A stretch of 64,000 bases of DNA from Streptomyces smaragdinus. GTDB taxonomy: Bacteria; Actinomycetota; Actinomycetes; Streptomycetales; Streptomycetaceae. The position numbers and the translations under genes are program-made. Under the pieces are notes generated by a model that did not search any database, had not been told where the DNA came from, and saw only the letters and a list, made by a program, of their open reading frames with translations. This document shows positions 9,701 through 18,506 of the stretch, one piece after another. The DNA lies in contig NZ_WEGJ01000001.1 of the NCBI RefSeq assembly GCF_009604385.1, forward strand, positions 496,001-560,000, read 5' to 3'. Position 1 is the first letter of the stretch; each line of letters starts with the position of its first letter.

Positions 9701-12496
9701 ACCGCGAAGTTCGATCTGCTGGTGGACATCCGCGAGACCTTCGACGCGGACGGCTCCCCGGCGGGCGCCTTCGGTTCGCTCGAGTACGCGCTGGACCTGT
9801 ACGACCCGTCGACCGCCGAGGCGCTCGCCCGCCGCCTGGAGCGGTTCATCGCCGAGGCCGTCACCCGTCCCGAGGCACCGCTGCACCACATCGACATCCT
9901 CGACGCCGACGAACGCCGCCGCGTCCTCCCCCCGGACTCCGGCACCGGCCCGTCGGCGCCGCCCACGACCGTCCCCGCGCTCTTCGGAGCCCAGGCCGCG
10001 CGCACCCCGGACGCGCCGGCCCTCACCCACGGCGGCGTGACGATCAGCTACCGCGAGCTCGACGCCCGGGCCAACCGGCTCGCCCGGCTGCTGTGCGCCC
10101 GCGGCGCCGGACCCGAACGCCTGGTCGCGGTGTCGCTGCCGCGGTCCGCGGACCTGGTGGTGGCGCTGCTCGCCGTACTCAAGGCGGGCGCCGCCTACCT
10201 GCCGGTGGATCCCGGATACCCGGCCGAGCGCGTCGCGTTCATGCTCCGCGACGCCGGACCGTCGCTGCTGCTCACCACCTCGGACGTCGCCGTACGGGCG
10301 GCCGGCGCCCCCGGGCCGACGGTGCTCCTCGACGACCCCGGGGTGGTACGGGAGCTCGCGCGGATGCCGGACGAGGACCCGTCGCCGTACCTCGACCCCG
10401 CGCATCCGGCGTACGTCATCTACACCTCCGGGTCGACGGGCAGGCCGAAGGGAGTCGTGATCCCGCACTCCAACGTGACGCGGCTGTTCTCGGCCACGGA
10501 CCACTGGTTCGGGTTCGGGGAGAAGGACGTGTGGACTCTCTTCCACTCCTACGCGTTCGACTTCTCCGTCTGGGAGCTGTGGGGGCCGCTGCTGCACGGC
10601 GGCAGGCTGGTCGTCGTCGACCAGGAGATCAGCCGCTCCCCCGTCGATCTGCTGGAGCTGCTGGTACGCGAGGGCGTGACGGTGCTCAACCAGACCCCGT
10701 CCGCCTTCCACCAGCTGGCGCGCGCCGACCGGGACCACCCGGAGCTCGGCCGGGAACTCTCCCTGCGCCTGGTCGTGTTCGGCGGCGAGGCGCTGGACCC
10801 CGCCCGGCTCACCGACTGGTACGCCCGCCATCCCGACGGCGCCCCCGCGCTGGTGAACATGTACGGCATCACCGAGACCACCGTGCACGTCACCCACCTC
10901 GCGCTGGACGCCGCCGGCGACCCGGCCGGCAGCCCCATCGGGCAGGCCGTCCCCGATCTGCGCGTCCGGGTCCTGGACCGGTGGCTGAAGCCCGTACCGC
11001 CGGGTGTGCCGGGCGAGATGTACGTGTCCGGGGCCGGACTCGCCCGCGGCTATCTGCGTCAGCCGGCGCTGACCGCCGGGCGGTTCGTGGCCGACCCGTA
11101 CGGGGAGCCGGGCGCGCGGATGTACCGGACGGGTGATCTGGCGCGGTGGCGGGCCGACGGGACGCTCGACTATCTCGGGCGCGGTGACGACCAGGTGAAG
11201 GTGCGGGGGTTCCGGATCGAGCCGGGTGAGGTGGAGGCGGCGCTGCGGACGTGCGCCGGGGTGCTGGACGCGGCGGTGCTGGTGCGCGAGGACGCGGTGG
11301 GCGACGCCCGGCTGGTGGCGTACGTCGTGCCGCGCGACGGCGCGGCGCCCGAGGCCGCCGGGCTGCGCAGGGCGCTCGGGGAGCTGCTGCCGGCGTGGAT
11401 GCTGCCGCAGGCGTACGTGACGGTGCCGGCGATCCCGCTGACGGCGAACGGCAAGCTGGACCGGGCCGCGCTGCCCGACCACGCGGTGCGGCCGGGGCGG
11501 GAGGTCACCACGGCGCGGGACGAGCTGGAGCAGCGGGTCACCGACGTCTGGCGGACGCTGCTCGACGTGCCGGACGTGGGCATCGACGACGACTTCTTCG
11601 ACCTGGGCGGCGACTCGTTCAAGGCCGTGGCGGTCGCGCGGCGCATCGATCCGCGGCTGCCGGTGATCGAGCTGTTCAAGCATCCGACGCCGCGGGCACT
11701 CGCCGCCCATCTGCGCGGGGCGGACGGGCATCCGCGGCGCGACAGCTGGCTGCACCGGCTGACCCCCGACCGCGGTGAGACCGAGCTGAGCCTGGTGTGC
11801 GTCCCGTACGGCGGCGGCAGCGCCCTCGCGTACCAGCCGCTGGCCCGGGAGCTGCCCGCGCATCTGGCGCTGTGGGGCGTCACGCTGCCGGGGCACGACC
11901 CGGCCGACCACGACGTCCCGCCCGCCGACTGGGGCGAGGCCGTGGAGGAGCTGGCCGCGCAGATCGCGGCGACGGTGACCGGCCCGCTCGCCCTGTACGG
12001 GCACTGCGCGGGCACCGTCCTCACGATGGAGCTGGCGCACCGGCTCACCCTGCGGGGCATCGTCCCGGCCGCCGTCTACCTCGGGGCGGCGCTGCCCGAG
12101 GAGGACGCCGCGCCGGACGGGGGGCTGCCGGGGTCGGACGAGCAGCTGGAGGAGTTCCTGCGCTCGCTGGGCGGCTTCGACGGCGCGCTGGACCCGGACG
12201 ACACGGCGGGGGCCGTCCGGCTCGTGCGGCACGACATGGTGCAGGCGACGGCCATGTACGGGCGCTCCCTGCGGGATCCGGCGCCGCGCCGGCAGCTGCC
12301 GGTGTGTGTCGTGGTCGGTGACGAGGATCCGCTGACCGAGGGGTACGCCGGCTGGGCCCCGGGGTCGATGGAGCTCGAGGTGCTGGCGGGGGCCGGGCAC
12401 TACTTCGTCAAGCATCAGGCCCGTGAGCTCGCCGCCCTCGTCGCCGCCCGCCACCCGTCCTTCGCCGCGCTCGCGCCGGAGGTCAGCCATGCATGA
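3710..12496 (+). CDS. NRPS, C-T-C-A-T-C-A-T-TE, first module lacking an A domain
   Basis: 2,928 residues; ATG 3710 is eight bases after AGGGG. C1 (about 10-430, HHIAMDG at 141) resembles the EntF condensation domain (HYVE, HQRY and the NGPIDGFD region). An Ala/Pro-rich linker leads straight to T1 (Ser514), with no A domain. Then C2 (HHIATDG at 696), A1 (about 1033-1525), T2 (Ser1567), C3 (HHIAGDG at 1750), A2 (about 2085-2592), T3 (Ser2636) and TE (about 2690-2915). The hand-read A2 code D-F-W-N-V-G-M-V-H-K is the threonine code; A1 reads D-A-G-L-G-G-V-V-T-K, which I cannot assign. The TE nucleophile motif is GHCAG, with Cys2766 in place of Ser. No epimerase or methyltransferase domain is present. 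T1 is probably loaded in trans by the stand-alone A domain. The downstream oxidoreductase gene overlaps by eight bases. Confidence 0.95.
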   Translation: MAVMESGGLWSASAAQTGIWFAQQLAPQSPAFSIAHYVEIRGALDPMLFEVAVRKGVRETQALNVRFVADEERGLAQLVEPLEFWPFPVLDLRAESDPQAAAEDWMRADLRRTVDLEHGPVFAMALLRTGAERFLWYQRCHHIAMDGFAGTMLAARVAAVYTALDEGESGVEGAFGSLRVLLDEDAEYRASRSHADDRRYWSERLAGRTSAVDFPGTGSGGDGFIRQSVAVAEGPARRLKELATACVTSVSGLLIASLAGVLHRVTGATDLTLALPVTGRTSKATRAVPGMTSNVLPLRLTADASTTQRELVRQVAAEVRQALRHQRYRYEEIRHDLGLTGRDGRLTGPSINIMMFDAGPVFGGLPSTVHNLTNGPIDGFDIMVYGSGGLVTRIDFNASPDRYGPNDVTAVREAFVAWLESAPGLGPDAPLSSPRLTGADERDWTLLTAPEATPEPAAPQTVTTPEPAHSPAPRSARRPARGPEEQILCGLCEKLLGREHVTAGDNFFDLGGHSLLAMRLISRVRTEFGVELGIQAVFEAADIGALTALIRDADRARTPLRAGTRPDVVPLSPAQRRLWFLTRDDAGPATYNQPTAVRIDGALDETVLAQALADVVARHESLRTVYPDDRGEPRQEIRPAAGARPVLLRSVTTEDGLAEALARAAAEGIDLSAELPVRAHLLRLSDTEHVLLLVVHHIATDGWSAAPLAADLQRAFTARAAGTAPEWETLPVQYADYTLWQRALLGDAADPASLAHQQLAYWRRALDGIPPELNLPADRPRPAVASHRGDTTPLRIDAATHRRIVGLARETGTSAFMVVQAALSGLLSRLGAGQDIPLGTPVAGRTDEALDNLVGFFVNTLVLRADVSGNPTFGELLRRVRDFDLAAFAHQDLPFDQLVEAVNPERSAGRHPLFQVMFALHEDIGAGFRLPDLDVRFETVTSGTARFDLGIELAESFAPDGTPAGLTGTVGYALDLFDEPSAAALARRLERFVTAAVTDPDLPVSDIGILDDDERRLVLHEWSRTGLPPRPSTFPALFTAQAARTPDATALEYEQERVTYAELERRSHALALELAGHGVGPGQRVALVLPRSIDLVVALLATVRAGGAYVPVDPAYPADRVAYLFDDADPALVLTTSALRAVVPGHHTAPVLALDELREPAADGVVLCAPTPRDTAYVIYTSGSTGRPKGVLVPHSGIGPMARGLADRCGLGPGGRLLQFFSPSFDAAVGEITMCLLTGATLVLAPADRLTPGPALADLVRERRLTHMLLVPSVLAVLSDTDLPADLTLGLGGESLPPEIVSRWANGRRLVNVYGPTETTVTATTSVPDSPTTDGVPPIGRPLPGARVYVLDARLRPVPPGVPGEMYLAGPGVAQGYLGRPGLTAGRFTADPYGEPGSRMYRTGDLARWRRSGDLEFLGRTDDQVQIRGFRIEPGEVAAALSGHPAADRVVVLAREDRPGERQLVAYAVPVAASDRDTLSARLLEYAAQSLPAHLVPAACVVLDAMPLLPSGKLDRDALPAPDQRPRRAGQAPRTEVERVLCELFAEVLEVGEVGIDDNFFDLGGHSLRGMRFTARVRARLGAELTIRTLFLNPTVAGLAPLISAPSADTRDRVVARQRPERIPLSPGQRRLWFIQRLDGGSTAYNMPMALRIGGALDRAALERALNDVVAQHESLRTVFPDHDGEPHQLILPAGECGFSFPVTHTDAESVGGLLTAAADHCFELAEELPVRAELFVLSPTEHVLLVVVHHIAGDGWSYAPFLKDLERAFAARTAGVPLDREPLPAQYADYTLWLRDLLGDPDDPHGRGARQLAYWRETLAGLAPEVTLPGDRPRPAVASHRGAATPFRIDAAVHRRIHELAQRSGASAFMVLHAAVAGLLARLGAGDDIPVGTPVAGRTDVALDDLVGFFVNTLVLRTDVSGAPTFAELLRRVRNTDLAAYANQDLPFDRLVEALNPERSPGRHPLFQVMLALQNDFATAARLPGLRVEVEGAGTDTAKFDLLVDIRETFDADGSPAGAFGSLEYALDLYDPSTAEALARRLERFIAEAVTRPEAPLHHIDILDADERRRVLPPDSGTGPSAPPTTVPALFGAQAARTPDAPALTHGGVTISYRELDARANRLARLLCARGAGPERLVAVSLPRSADLVVALLAVLKAGAAYLPVDPGYPAERVAFMLRDAGPSLLLTTSDVAVRAAGAPGPTVLLDDPGVVRELARMPDEDPSPYLDPAHPAYVIYTSGSTGRPKGVVIPHSNVTRLFSATDHWFGFGEKDVWTLFHSYAFDFSVWELWGPLLHGGRLVVVDQEISRSPVDLLELLVREGVTVLNQTPSAFHQLARADRDHPELGRELSLRLVVFGGEALDPARLTDWYARHPDGAPALVNMYGITETTVHVTHLALDAAGDPAGSPIGQAVPDLRVRVLDRWLKPVPPGVPGEMYVSGAGLARGYLRQPALTAGRFVADPYGEPGARMYRTGDLARWRADGTLDYLGRGDDQVKVRGFRIEPGEVEAALRTCAGVLDAAVLVREDAVGDARLVAYVVPRDGAAPEAAGLRRALGELLPAWMLPQAYVTVPAIPLTANGKLDRAALPDHAVRPGREVTTARDELEQRVTDVWRTLLDVPDVGIDDDFFDLGGDSFKAVAVARRIDPRLPVIELFKHPTPRALAAHLRGADGHPRRDSWLHRLTPDRGETELSLVCVPYGGGSALAYQPLARELPAHLALWGVTLPGHDPADHDVPPADWGEAVEELAAQIAATVTGPLALYGHCAGTVLTMELAHRLTLRGIVPAAVYLGAALPEEDAAPDGGLPGSDEQLEEFLRSLGGFDGALDPDDTAGAVRLVRHDMVQATAMYGRSLRDPAPRRQLPVCVVVGDEDPLTEGYAGWAPGSMELEVLAGAGHYFVKHQARELAALVAARHPSFAALAPEVSHA

Positions 12497-13661
12497 CGTG
12501 ATCGTGGTCGGCGCCCGGGTGGCGGGCGCGTCCACCGCGCTGCTGCTCGCCCGGGCGGGATACCGGGTGCTGCTGCTCGAGCGGTCGGCGTTCCCGAAGG
12601 ACACGCTCTCCACGCTGTACATCCACCAGCCGGGAGTGGCCCTCCTCGGCCGCTGGGGCGTGCTGGACGCGGTGGCGGCGAGCGGCTGCCCGCCGGTCGA
12701 CCGGGTGACGTACCAGGTGGCGGACGTACGGCTGGAGGGCTGTTCGCGGCCGGTGGACGGCCGGCGGGAGGCGTACGCGCCGCGCCGGACGGTGCTCGAC
12801 CCGCTGCTCGTGGACGCGGCGGTGGCGGCGGGCGCGGAGTTCCGCGACGGGTGCGCGGTGGAGGAGCTGCTCTTCGACGGCGACCGGGTCACCGGGGTGC
12901 GCTGCGGCGGGCGGGAGGAGCGGGCCGTGCTCGTGGTCGGCGCGGACGGGATGCGGTCACTCGTCGCGGCGCAGGCGCGGGCGGCGACGCTGATCGAGGA
13001 TCCGGAGCTGACCTGCGCGTACTACACGTACTGGGAGGGCGTGGCGGACCACTTCGAGCTGTACGAGGCGCCCGGCCGCTGGATCGGCGCGATCCCCACG
13101 CACGACGGGTCGACGCTGATCGGGGCGTACTTCCCGCAGTCGGAGTTCCCCCGGGTACGGGCGGACGCGCGCGCCGCGTATCTGGACGCGGTGCGTTCCG
13201 CGGCTCCGGCGCTGGCCGGCCGGCTGGCGGGGCTGAGCCCGCTGGAGCGGCTGTACGGGACGGGGACCCAGCGGAACTTCTTCCGCCGGGCGTCCGGCCC
13301 CGGCTGGGCGCTGGTCGGGGACGCCGCCCACCACAAGGACTCGATCACCGCCCGCGGGATCACCGACTCGTTCCGTCAGGCGCAGGCGCTGGCGGACGCG
13401 ATCGGCACGGAACTGCACGCGCCCGGGCGGCTGAACGCCGCGCTGGACTCGTACGCCGAGGGACAGAAGGAGATGCTGATCGACGACTACCACAGCACCC
13501 TGACCGTGGCGGCGCTGGAGATCCACCGGGACCGGCTGGCGATGCTCCGCGCGGTGGCGGGCAGCGCGGAACTGCTCGAGCGGTACTTCTCGTCGGTGGC
13601 CGGTGTCATCCCGGTCGAGGAGCTGTACACGCCGGAGCTGCTCGAGGCGCTGTACGGCTGA
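12489..13661 (+). CDS. FAD-dependent oxidoreductase, probable tailoring enzyme
   Basis: 390 residues. The Rossmann motif [13 protein letters not shown] is at the very start, and GDAAHHKDS near residue 280 is the second FAD-binding site of the group that includes aromatic hydroxylases, FAD halogenases and geranylgeranyl reductases. I do not see the tryptophan-halogenase WxWxIP motif, so hydroxylation or reduction is likelier than chlorination. ATG 12489 lies eight bases inside the NRPS end, so the two are translationally coupled and this enzyme probably acts on the peptide or one of its residues. The exact reaction cannot be read from the sequence. Confidence 0.8.
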   Translation: MHDVIVVGARVAGASTALLLARAGYRVLLLERSAFPKDTLSTLYIHQPGVALLGRWGVLDAVAASGCPPVDRVTYQVADVRLEGCSRPVDGRREAYAPRRTVLDPLLVDAAVAAGAEFRDGCAVEELLFDGDRVTGVRCGGREERAVLVVGADGMRSLVAAQARAATLIEDPELTCAYYTYWEGVADHFELYEAPGRWIGAIPTHDGSTLIGAYFPQSEFPRVRADARAAYLDAVRSAAPALAGRLAGLSPLERLYGTGTQRNFFRRASGPGWALVGDAAHHKDSITARGITDSFRQAQALADAIGTELHAPGRLNAALDSYAEGQKEMLIDDYHSTLTVAALEIHRDRLAMLRAVAGSAELLERYFSSVAGVIPVEELYTPELLEALYG

Positions 13662-13697
13662 GGCCGGGTTGTCGGACCCGTCCCCTACGCTCGCGGG

Positions 13698-14798
13698 ATG
13701 GACGTCCACCACCTCTCCCGGACCGACGCGCGGCGGATCGCCGTGCGGGCGCAGCTGCTCGAGCGGACCCGGCCGGCGGGCCTGCTCGACGTGGTGCGGC
13801 GGCTGACGCTGCTGCAGCTCGACCCGACGGCCGCCGTCGCGCCCAACGCCCATCTCGTCGCGTGGAGCAGGCTCGGGGCAGCGTACCGGCGGGACGAGCT
13901 GCGGGCCGAGCTGGAGAAGCGGTCGCTGGTGGAGCTGCGGGCGCTGGTCCGGCCCGCGGAGGACATAGCGCTCTACCGGGCCGAGATGGCCCGGTGGCCC
14001 AACGGCTTCAAGGCCGCCGGGGACTGGATGACGGCCAACGACGCCTGCCGGCGCGACGTCCTCGCCCGGCTCGAGGCCTCCGGACCGCTGCAGTCGCGGG
14101 AGCTGCCCGACACCTGTGCGGTGCCGTGGAAGTCGACGGGGTGGACGAACAACCGCAACATGACGCGGATGCTGGAGTTCCTGTCCAGCAAGGGCGAGGT
14201 GGCCGTCGCCGGGCGCACCGAGGGCGGCGAGCGGCTGTGGGACCTGGCCGCACGGGTCTACCCGGACGACCCGGTGGTGCCGGCCGCGGAGGCCGAACAG
14301 CGGCGCAACGAGCGGCGCCTGGCGGCGCTGGGCATCGCCCGGGCCCGCAGGACGCAGGTGCCCGTCGAGCAGGCGGACGTCGGCACGGCCGGGGAGCCGG
14401 CCGTCGTCGAGGGCGTCAAGGGTGAGTGGCGCGTGGACCCGGTGCGGCTGGCGCAGGTGGGGCGGCCGTTCGCCGGGCGGACGGCGCTGCTGTCTCCGTT
14501 CGACCGGCTGGTGCACGACCGGGAGCGGGCGCTCGAGCTGTTCGACTTCGAGTACCAGCTGGAGATGTACAAGCCGGTCGCGAAGCGCCGCTGGGGGTAC
14601 TTCGCGCTGCCGGTCCTGTACGGCGACCGGCTCGTCGGAAAGCTGGACGCGGCCGCCGACCGGAAGGCGGGCGTGTTCCGGGTCCACGCGCTGCATCAGG
14701 ACACGCCCTTCGACGCGGCCACGACGGCGGCCGTCGAGGCCGAGATACGCGCGCTGGCCGACTGGCTGGAGCTCGACCTGCTGCTTCCGGCCGGCTGA
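13698..14798 (+). CDS. HTH_42 / YcaQ-type DNA glycosylase-like protein
   Basis: 366 residues of the winged-helix HTH_42 family (YcaQ/AlkX and AlkZ), DNA glycosylases that excise bulky or crosslinked alkylated bases. The catalytic motif reads Q40-L41-D42, the Q-hydrophobic-D form of E. coli YcaQ rather than the QxQ form of AlkZ self-resistance enzymes. The family tail, YKPVAKRRWGYFALPVLYGD, is well conserved. It begins 36 bases after the NRPS-linked oxidoreductase gene on the same strand, so cotranscription is possible, but many Streptomyces genomes carry such genes outside clusters. DNA repair housekeeping is the default reading. Confidence 0.82.
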   Translation: MDVHHLSRTDARRIAVRAQLLERTRPAGLLDVVRRLTLLQLDPTAAVAPNAHLVAWSRLGAAYRRDELRAELEKRSLVELRALVRPAEDIALYRAEMARWPNGFKAAGDWMTANDACRRDVLARLEASGPLQSRELPDTCAVPWKSTGWTNNRNMTRMLEFLSSKGEVAVAGRTEGGERLWDLAARVYPDDPVVPAAEAEQRRNERRLAALGIARARRTQVPVEQADVGTAGEPAVVEGVKGEWRVDPVRLAQVGRPFAGRTALLSPFDRLVHDRERALELFDFEYQLEMYKPVAKRRWGYFALPVLYGDRLVGKLDAAADRKAGVFRVHALHQDTPFDAATTAAVEAEIRALADWLELDLLLPAG

Positions 14799-14859
14799 CG
14801 CGTTCGCCCGTTGCCGCCGCTCCCCCGGTCGGGTAGAACGTGCCCCGGGAGGGGGCTTC

Positions 14860-16062
14860 ATGGGCGCGATGCTGCTGCGGGGAGGACGGGTCCGGGGCCG
14901 GGACGGGAGGAGTGACATCCTCGTCCGGGACGGGGTGATCCGCGCGATCGGACCGGAGGTGACGGCCGGGGACGCCGAGGTGGTGGACGTGCGCGGGCTG
15001 CTCGTGCTGCCCGGCCTCGTCGAGGCCCACTGTCATCTCGACAAGACGCTGTACGGCGGGCCCTGGGTCCCGCACACCGCCGGCGACGCCCTCGCCGACC
15101 GCATCGGCACGGAACGGCGCCGGCGCGCCGGGCTCGGTGTCCCCGACACCGGCCGGATCACGGCGCTGCTCGAGACGATGATCGCCGCGGGCACGTCGTA
15201 CGTGCGCACGCACACCGACGTCTCCCCCGAGTTCGGCCTGGCGGGGGTCGAGGCGGTGCGGGCCGCGGCGGAGGCGGTGGCCGGGCGGATCGACGTGGCG
15301 CAGGTCGCGTTCCCGCAGTACGGGCTGCTCACCAATCCCGGGACCGCCGCGCTCCTGGAGGAGGCGCTGCAGAGCGGCGTCGGGACGATCGGCGGCATCG
15401 ACCCGGCGGGCTTCGACCGCGACCCGGTGCGCCATCTCGACGTGGTCTTCGGCCTGGCCGAGCGGTACGGGGCCGGGGTGGACATCCACCTCCACGACGG
15501 CGGCACCCTGGGCGTGTGGCAGCTGGAGCTGATCGCCGAACGCGCCCGCGTCACCGGCCTCTCGGGCAAGGTCGCGGTCAGCCACGCGTACGCCCTCGGG
15601 CAGGCCGATCCCGCCACGCAGACCCGGATCGCCGGTCTCCTCGCGGAGGCGGGCGTGGCCGTGGTGACCGCCGCGGTGTACGACTTCCCGGTGCCGCCGG
15701 TGAAGACGCTGCGCGCCGCCGGTGTCACCGTGGCCTGCGGCCACGACGGCATCCGGGACCTGTGGGGCCCGTACGGCAGCGGCGACATGCTGGAGCGCGC
15801 CATGCATCTGGCGTACCGCAGCACCTTCCGCCGCGACGACGACATCGAGCTGGCCCTGCACGCCGCCACGTACGGCGGCGCCGCGCTCCTCGGCCTCGAG
15901 GCGTACGGGCTGGTCCCGGGGGCGCCGGCGGATCTCGTGCTGGTGGACGCCGGATCCTTTGCCGAGGCCGTGGTGACGCGACCGCCCCGGGAAATCGTCC
16001 TCAAAGCGGGGAAACGGGTGGCGGGGCGGGCCGGTGCGGCGGATGCTCGCGCACATGACTGA
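14860..16062 (+). CDS. Amidohydrolase family protein, cytosine-deaminase-like
   Basis: 400 residues. ATG 14860 follows GGGAGGGGG by four bases; the open frame reaches further left only as a shadow of the previous gene. Metal-binding motifs of the amidohydrolase superfamily are present: EAHCHLDK near residue 53, VDIHLHD, VSHAYALG and CGHDGIRDLW. The HCHLDK and HDG..D pattern is that of CodA-like cytosine or pterin/isocytosine deaminases. The C-terminal GAPADLVLVDA closes the composite beta-sandwich. The true substrate cannot be chosen by eye. The end overlaps the following DinB-like gene. Confidence 0.85.
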   Translation: MGAMLLRGGRVRGRDGRSDILVRDGVIRAIGPEVTAGDAEVVDVRGLLVLPGLVEAHCHLDKTLYGGPWVPHTAGDALADRIGTERRRRAGLGVPDTGRITALLETMIAAGTSYVRTHTDVSPEFGLAGVEAVRAAAEAVAGRIDVAQVAFPQYGLLTNPGTAALLEEALQSGVGTIGGIDPAGFDRDPVRHLDVVFGLAERYGAGVDIHLHDGGTLGVWQLELIAERARVTGLSGKVAVSHAYALGQADPATQTRIAGLLAEAGVAVVTAAVYDFPVPPVKTLRAAGVTVACGHDGIRDLWGPYGSGDMLERAMHLAYRSTFRRDDDIELALHAATYGGAALLGLEAYGLVPGAPADLVLVDAGSFAEAVVTRPPREIVLKAGKRVAGRAGAADARAHD

Positions 16063-16621
16063 CTACCCGAAGATCGAACGGAAGTTCGGATGGCGGGACG
16101 TGTGGGTGGCGCCCGACGAGGATCCGCGCAGCGACGGCGGGCTGACGGGTGAACGCGCCGTCCTGACGGGCTATCTGCGCGACTACCGCCTCACCCTCAC
16201 CCTCAAGTGCGAGGGCCTGGACGCGGAGGCGATGGCCCGCCGCTCCGTCGAGCCGTCGAACCTGTCGCTGCTGGGCCTGGTCCGGCATCTGGCCGGCGTG
16301 GAACAGCACTGGTTCCGCAAGGTGATGGCGGGAGAGACGATCAGCCGTCACTACCGCACCGACGACAACCCGAACGGCGACTTCGAGGACGCCGCCCCGG
16401 ACCCCGCGATGGTCGCGGAGGCCTGGGCGACATGGCGGGCGGAGGTCGGCTTCGCGGAGCGGGTCGTCGACGGGGCGCCGGACATGGACCTGCTCGGCAC
16501 CGTCCACGGCAAGCCCATCGAGCTGCGGGAGGTGCTGGTCCACATGATCGAGGAGTACGCCCGCCACCTCGGCCACGCGGACTTCCTCCGCGAGCGGATC
16601 GACGGCCGGGTGGGTCAGTAG
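16055..16621 (+). CDS. DinB-like (DUF664) metal-binding protein
   Basis: 188 residues from ATG 16055 (MTDYPKIERK); in-frame GTG 16034 and ATG 16043 are alternatives without better ribosome sites. The four-helix DinB fold is shown by LVRHLAGVEQHWFRKVMAG (first histidine helix) and IEEYARHLGHADFLRE (HxxH at the end), the three-histidine site used by thiol-transferase DinB proteins such as mycothiol-dependent enzymes. It overlaps the amidohydrolase gene by eight bases, so the two may be coupled. Substrate unknown. Confidence 0.8.
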   Translation: MTDYPKIERKFGWRDVWVAPDEDPRSDGGLTGERAVLTGYLRDYRLTLTLKCEGLDAEAMARRSVEPSNLSLLGLVRHLAGVEQHWFRKVMAGETISRHYRTDDNPNGDFEDAAPDPAMVAEAWATWRAEVGFAERVVDGAPDMDLLGTVHGKPIELREVLVHMIEEYARHLGHADFLRERIDGRVGQ

Positions 16622-16626
16622 CCCCG

Positions 16627-16671
16627 CCGCAGCCGCCCCCCGCCGGTAAGATCGCCGGGGCGCGGCTGCGG
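16627..16671 (+). promoter_or_regulatory. Hairpin with embedded -10-like box before repeat protein
   Basis: Ten-base perfect arms CCGCAGCCGC (16627-16636) and GCGGCTGCGG (16662-16671) flank a GC-rich loop containing TAAGAT. The right arm sits just left of the ribosome site of the next gene. It could end the DinB transcript or fold in the leader of the next gene; no T-tract follows. Confidence 0.35.
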
Positions 16672-16685
16672 AAGGGGGACGGGAC

Positions 16686-18431
16686 GTGTTGCCGGAGGAA
16701 CTGACCGGCGCCGAACGGCTGTTGTGGGAGGCCTTCCCCGAGGGGCGGCGGGTCGATCTGCGCACCGGGGACGCCGCGGCGGACGATCCGGCGGGCGCCG
16801 CCGGGTGGGGGCCGGAGCGCACCGTGCGGGCCGAGGTCGTGGCGGCCCTGCTGCTGGGGGCGCGGGAGTCCGTCGCCGGGCATGTCGCGGCGGTGCATCT
16901 GCTGGGCGCGCGGATCACCGGGACGCTGGAGCTGGACAACGCGGACGTGGACTGCCATCTGCGGATCCGTGGCTGCGCGTTCGACGGGGAGATCAAGGTC
17001 TACGCGGCGCGGCTGCGCAATCTCACGGTGCAGGACTCGGTGCTGCCGGGCGTCCTCGCCTCGTACGCGACGGTCGAGGGCAATCTGCGTCTGCTGCGCA
17101 GCCGGATCACCGGACGGCTGCTGCTGGAGGGCGCGAGGATCGGCGGCAACCTCAATCTGGGCGGCGCCCGCCTGGACGGCGGGCTGTCGGCGAACCGGCT
17201 CGCCGTGGAGAGCGACATCCTGTGCAACCTGGGCTTCACCGCCGGGCGGACGGTGCAGCTGCGCAGCGCCCGCGTCGGCGGCAGCGTGCAGCTGCGCGAC
17301 GCCCGGCTGCGCGGCACCGACGGGCTGGCGCTGGACGCCGCCCGGCTGCGCGTCGAGGGGGACGTCTCCGGGTACCGGATGACCGCCCGCGGCGAGCTGG
17401 GGCTGCGAGGCGCCTCCGTCACCGGGGCGCTGTTCCTGCGCGCGGCGGTGCTGCTGCACGAGGGCGGGCGCACGCTCAGCGCCCCGGGGGCGCAGTTCGG
17501 GGCGGACGTGGTGCTGGACCGCCGGTTCCGTTCCGTCGGGTCGATCCGGCTGACCGACGCGTCCGTGGCCGGGCATCTGCAGCTGGACGGCGCGGACCTG
17601 CGCGTACCGGACGGGATGGCGCTCGAGGCGTACGGGCTGCGCGTCGGCGGCGATGTGGCGCTGCGGGACGTGAGGGCGGCGGGCGCGCTGCGGATATCGG
17701 GGGCGCAGATCACCGGGCGGGTGGATCTGACCGGGGCGCGGGTGGGCGGCGGGCGGGACGGCCTGGCGCTCTCGCTGCGCCAGTCGACCACGCGGGAGGT
17801 GCTGATGCGTACCGCCGTGCCGCCGGACGGCACGGTGGATCTGCGGTACGCGACGCTCGGGGTGCTGCACGACGAGGCCCGCACCTGGCCGGCGCGGATC
17901 CGGCTGGACGGCGCGGCGTACCAGATGCTCGACACGCCGCTGCCCGCCGTGGAGCGGCTGCCGTGGCTGAACCGGGACGCGGGCGCGTATCTCCCGCAGC
18001 CGTACGAGCATCTGGCCGGGATGTACCGGCGGCTGGGCCTGGAGCCCGAGGCACGGCGGGTGCAGCTCGCCGGGCAGCGGGCCCGGCGCACCCATCTGCC
18101 CTGGTACGCGCGGCTGTGGGGGCTGGTGCAGGACGTGACCGTCGGCTACGGCTACCGGCCGGCGTGGGCGGTGGGCTGGCTGCTGGGGCTGCTGGCCGCG
18201 GGGTCGGTGTTCTTCCATCTGCACCCGCCGCGCGAGCCGGCGTCACCGCCGAGGTTCGAGGCCGTGATCTACACCCTGGACGTGCTGCTGCCGGTGGTCG
18301 ACTTCGGGCAGGAGAAGGCGCATGTGCCGCAGGGGAACGGGCTGTGGGTCGGCTATCTGCTCATCGCCGCGGGATGGATCCTGGCGACCGCCGTCGCCGC
18401 CGGTGTGGCCCGGGCGCTCAACCGTCCGTGA
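16686..18431 (+). CDS. Repeat-rich protein with C-terminal membrane segments
   Basis: 581 residues from GTG 16686 with GAAGGGGG nine bases upstream. Residues about 45-400 consist of repeats of roughly 20-25 residues, such as ARITGTLELDNADV, ARIGGNLNLGGARL and ARVGGSVQLRDARL, suggesting a right-handed beta-helix or bactofilin-like stack. The C-terminus carries a hydrophobic segment (VGWLLGLLAAGSVFF), a pore-loop-like stretch (YTLDVLLPVVDFGQ) and a final transmembrane helix. Such proteins are usually annotated as membrane-associated oxidoreductases or pentapeptide-like proteins without proof; no redox motif is visible. Function unknown. Confidence 0.8.
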   Translation: MLPEELTGAERLLWEAFPEGRRVDLRTGDAAADDPAGAAGWGPERTVRAEVVAALLLGARESVAGHVAAVHLLGARITGTLELDNADVDCHLRIRGCAFDGEIKVYAARLRNLTVQDSVLPGVLASYATVEGNLRLLRSRITGRLLLEGARIGGNLNLGGARLDGGLSANRLAVESDILCNLGFTAGRTVQLRSARVGGSVQLRDARLRGTDGLALDAARLRVEGDVSGYRMTARGELGLRGASVTGALFLRAAVLLHEGGRTLSAPGAQFGADVVLDRRFRSVGSIRLTDASVAGHLQLDGADLRVPDGMALEAYGLRVGGDVALRDVRAAGALRISGAQITGRVDLTGARVGGGRDGLALSLRQSTTREVLMRTAVPPDGTVDLRYATLGVLHDEARTWPARIRLDGAAYQMLDTPLPAVERLPWLNRDAGAYLPQPYEHLAGMYRRLGLEPEARRVQLAGQRARRTHLPWYARLWGLVQDVTVGYGYRPAWAVGWLLGLLAAGSVFFHLHPPREPASPPRFEAVIYTLDVLLPVVDFGQEKAHVPQGNGLWVGYLLIAAGWILATAVAAGVARALNRP

Positions 18432-18433
18432 CG

Positions 18434-18459
18434 GGGTCTCGGGGCAGGCCCTGAGACCC
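18434..18459. terminator. Hairpin between convergent repeat-protein and MscS genes
   Basis: GGGTCTC (18434-18440) pairs with GAGACCC (18453-18459), with a further GGGC/GCCC inner stem, three bases after the stop of the repeat-protein gene. No T-tract, as is common in high-GC actinobacteria. Confidence 0.55.
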
Positions 18460-18506
18460 GCCGTCCGAGAACGGCCGGCTCCCGGGCCCGCCCGGGGGAA
18501 CGGGCC

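Noticed and set aside
3695..12892. A 3,065-codon open frame on the strand opposite the NRPS
   Set aside because: It is a shadow of the NRPS codon pattern: Arg/Gly/His/Pro-rich, no domain, and it runs over domain borders.
12489..13661. Flavin halogenase assignment for the NRPS-linked oxidoreductase
   Set aside because: The WxWxIP motif of tryptophan halogenases is not seen; only general FAD motifs are.
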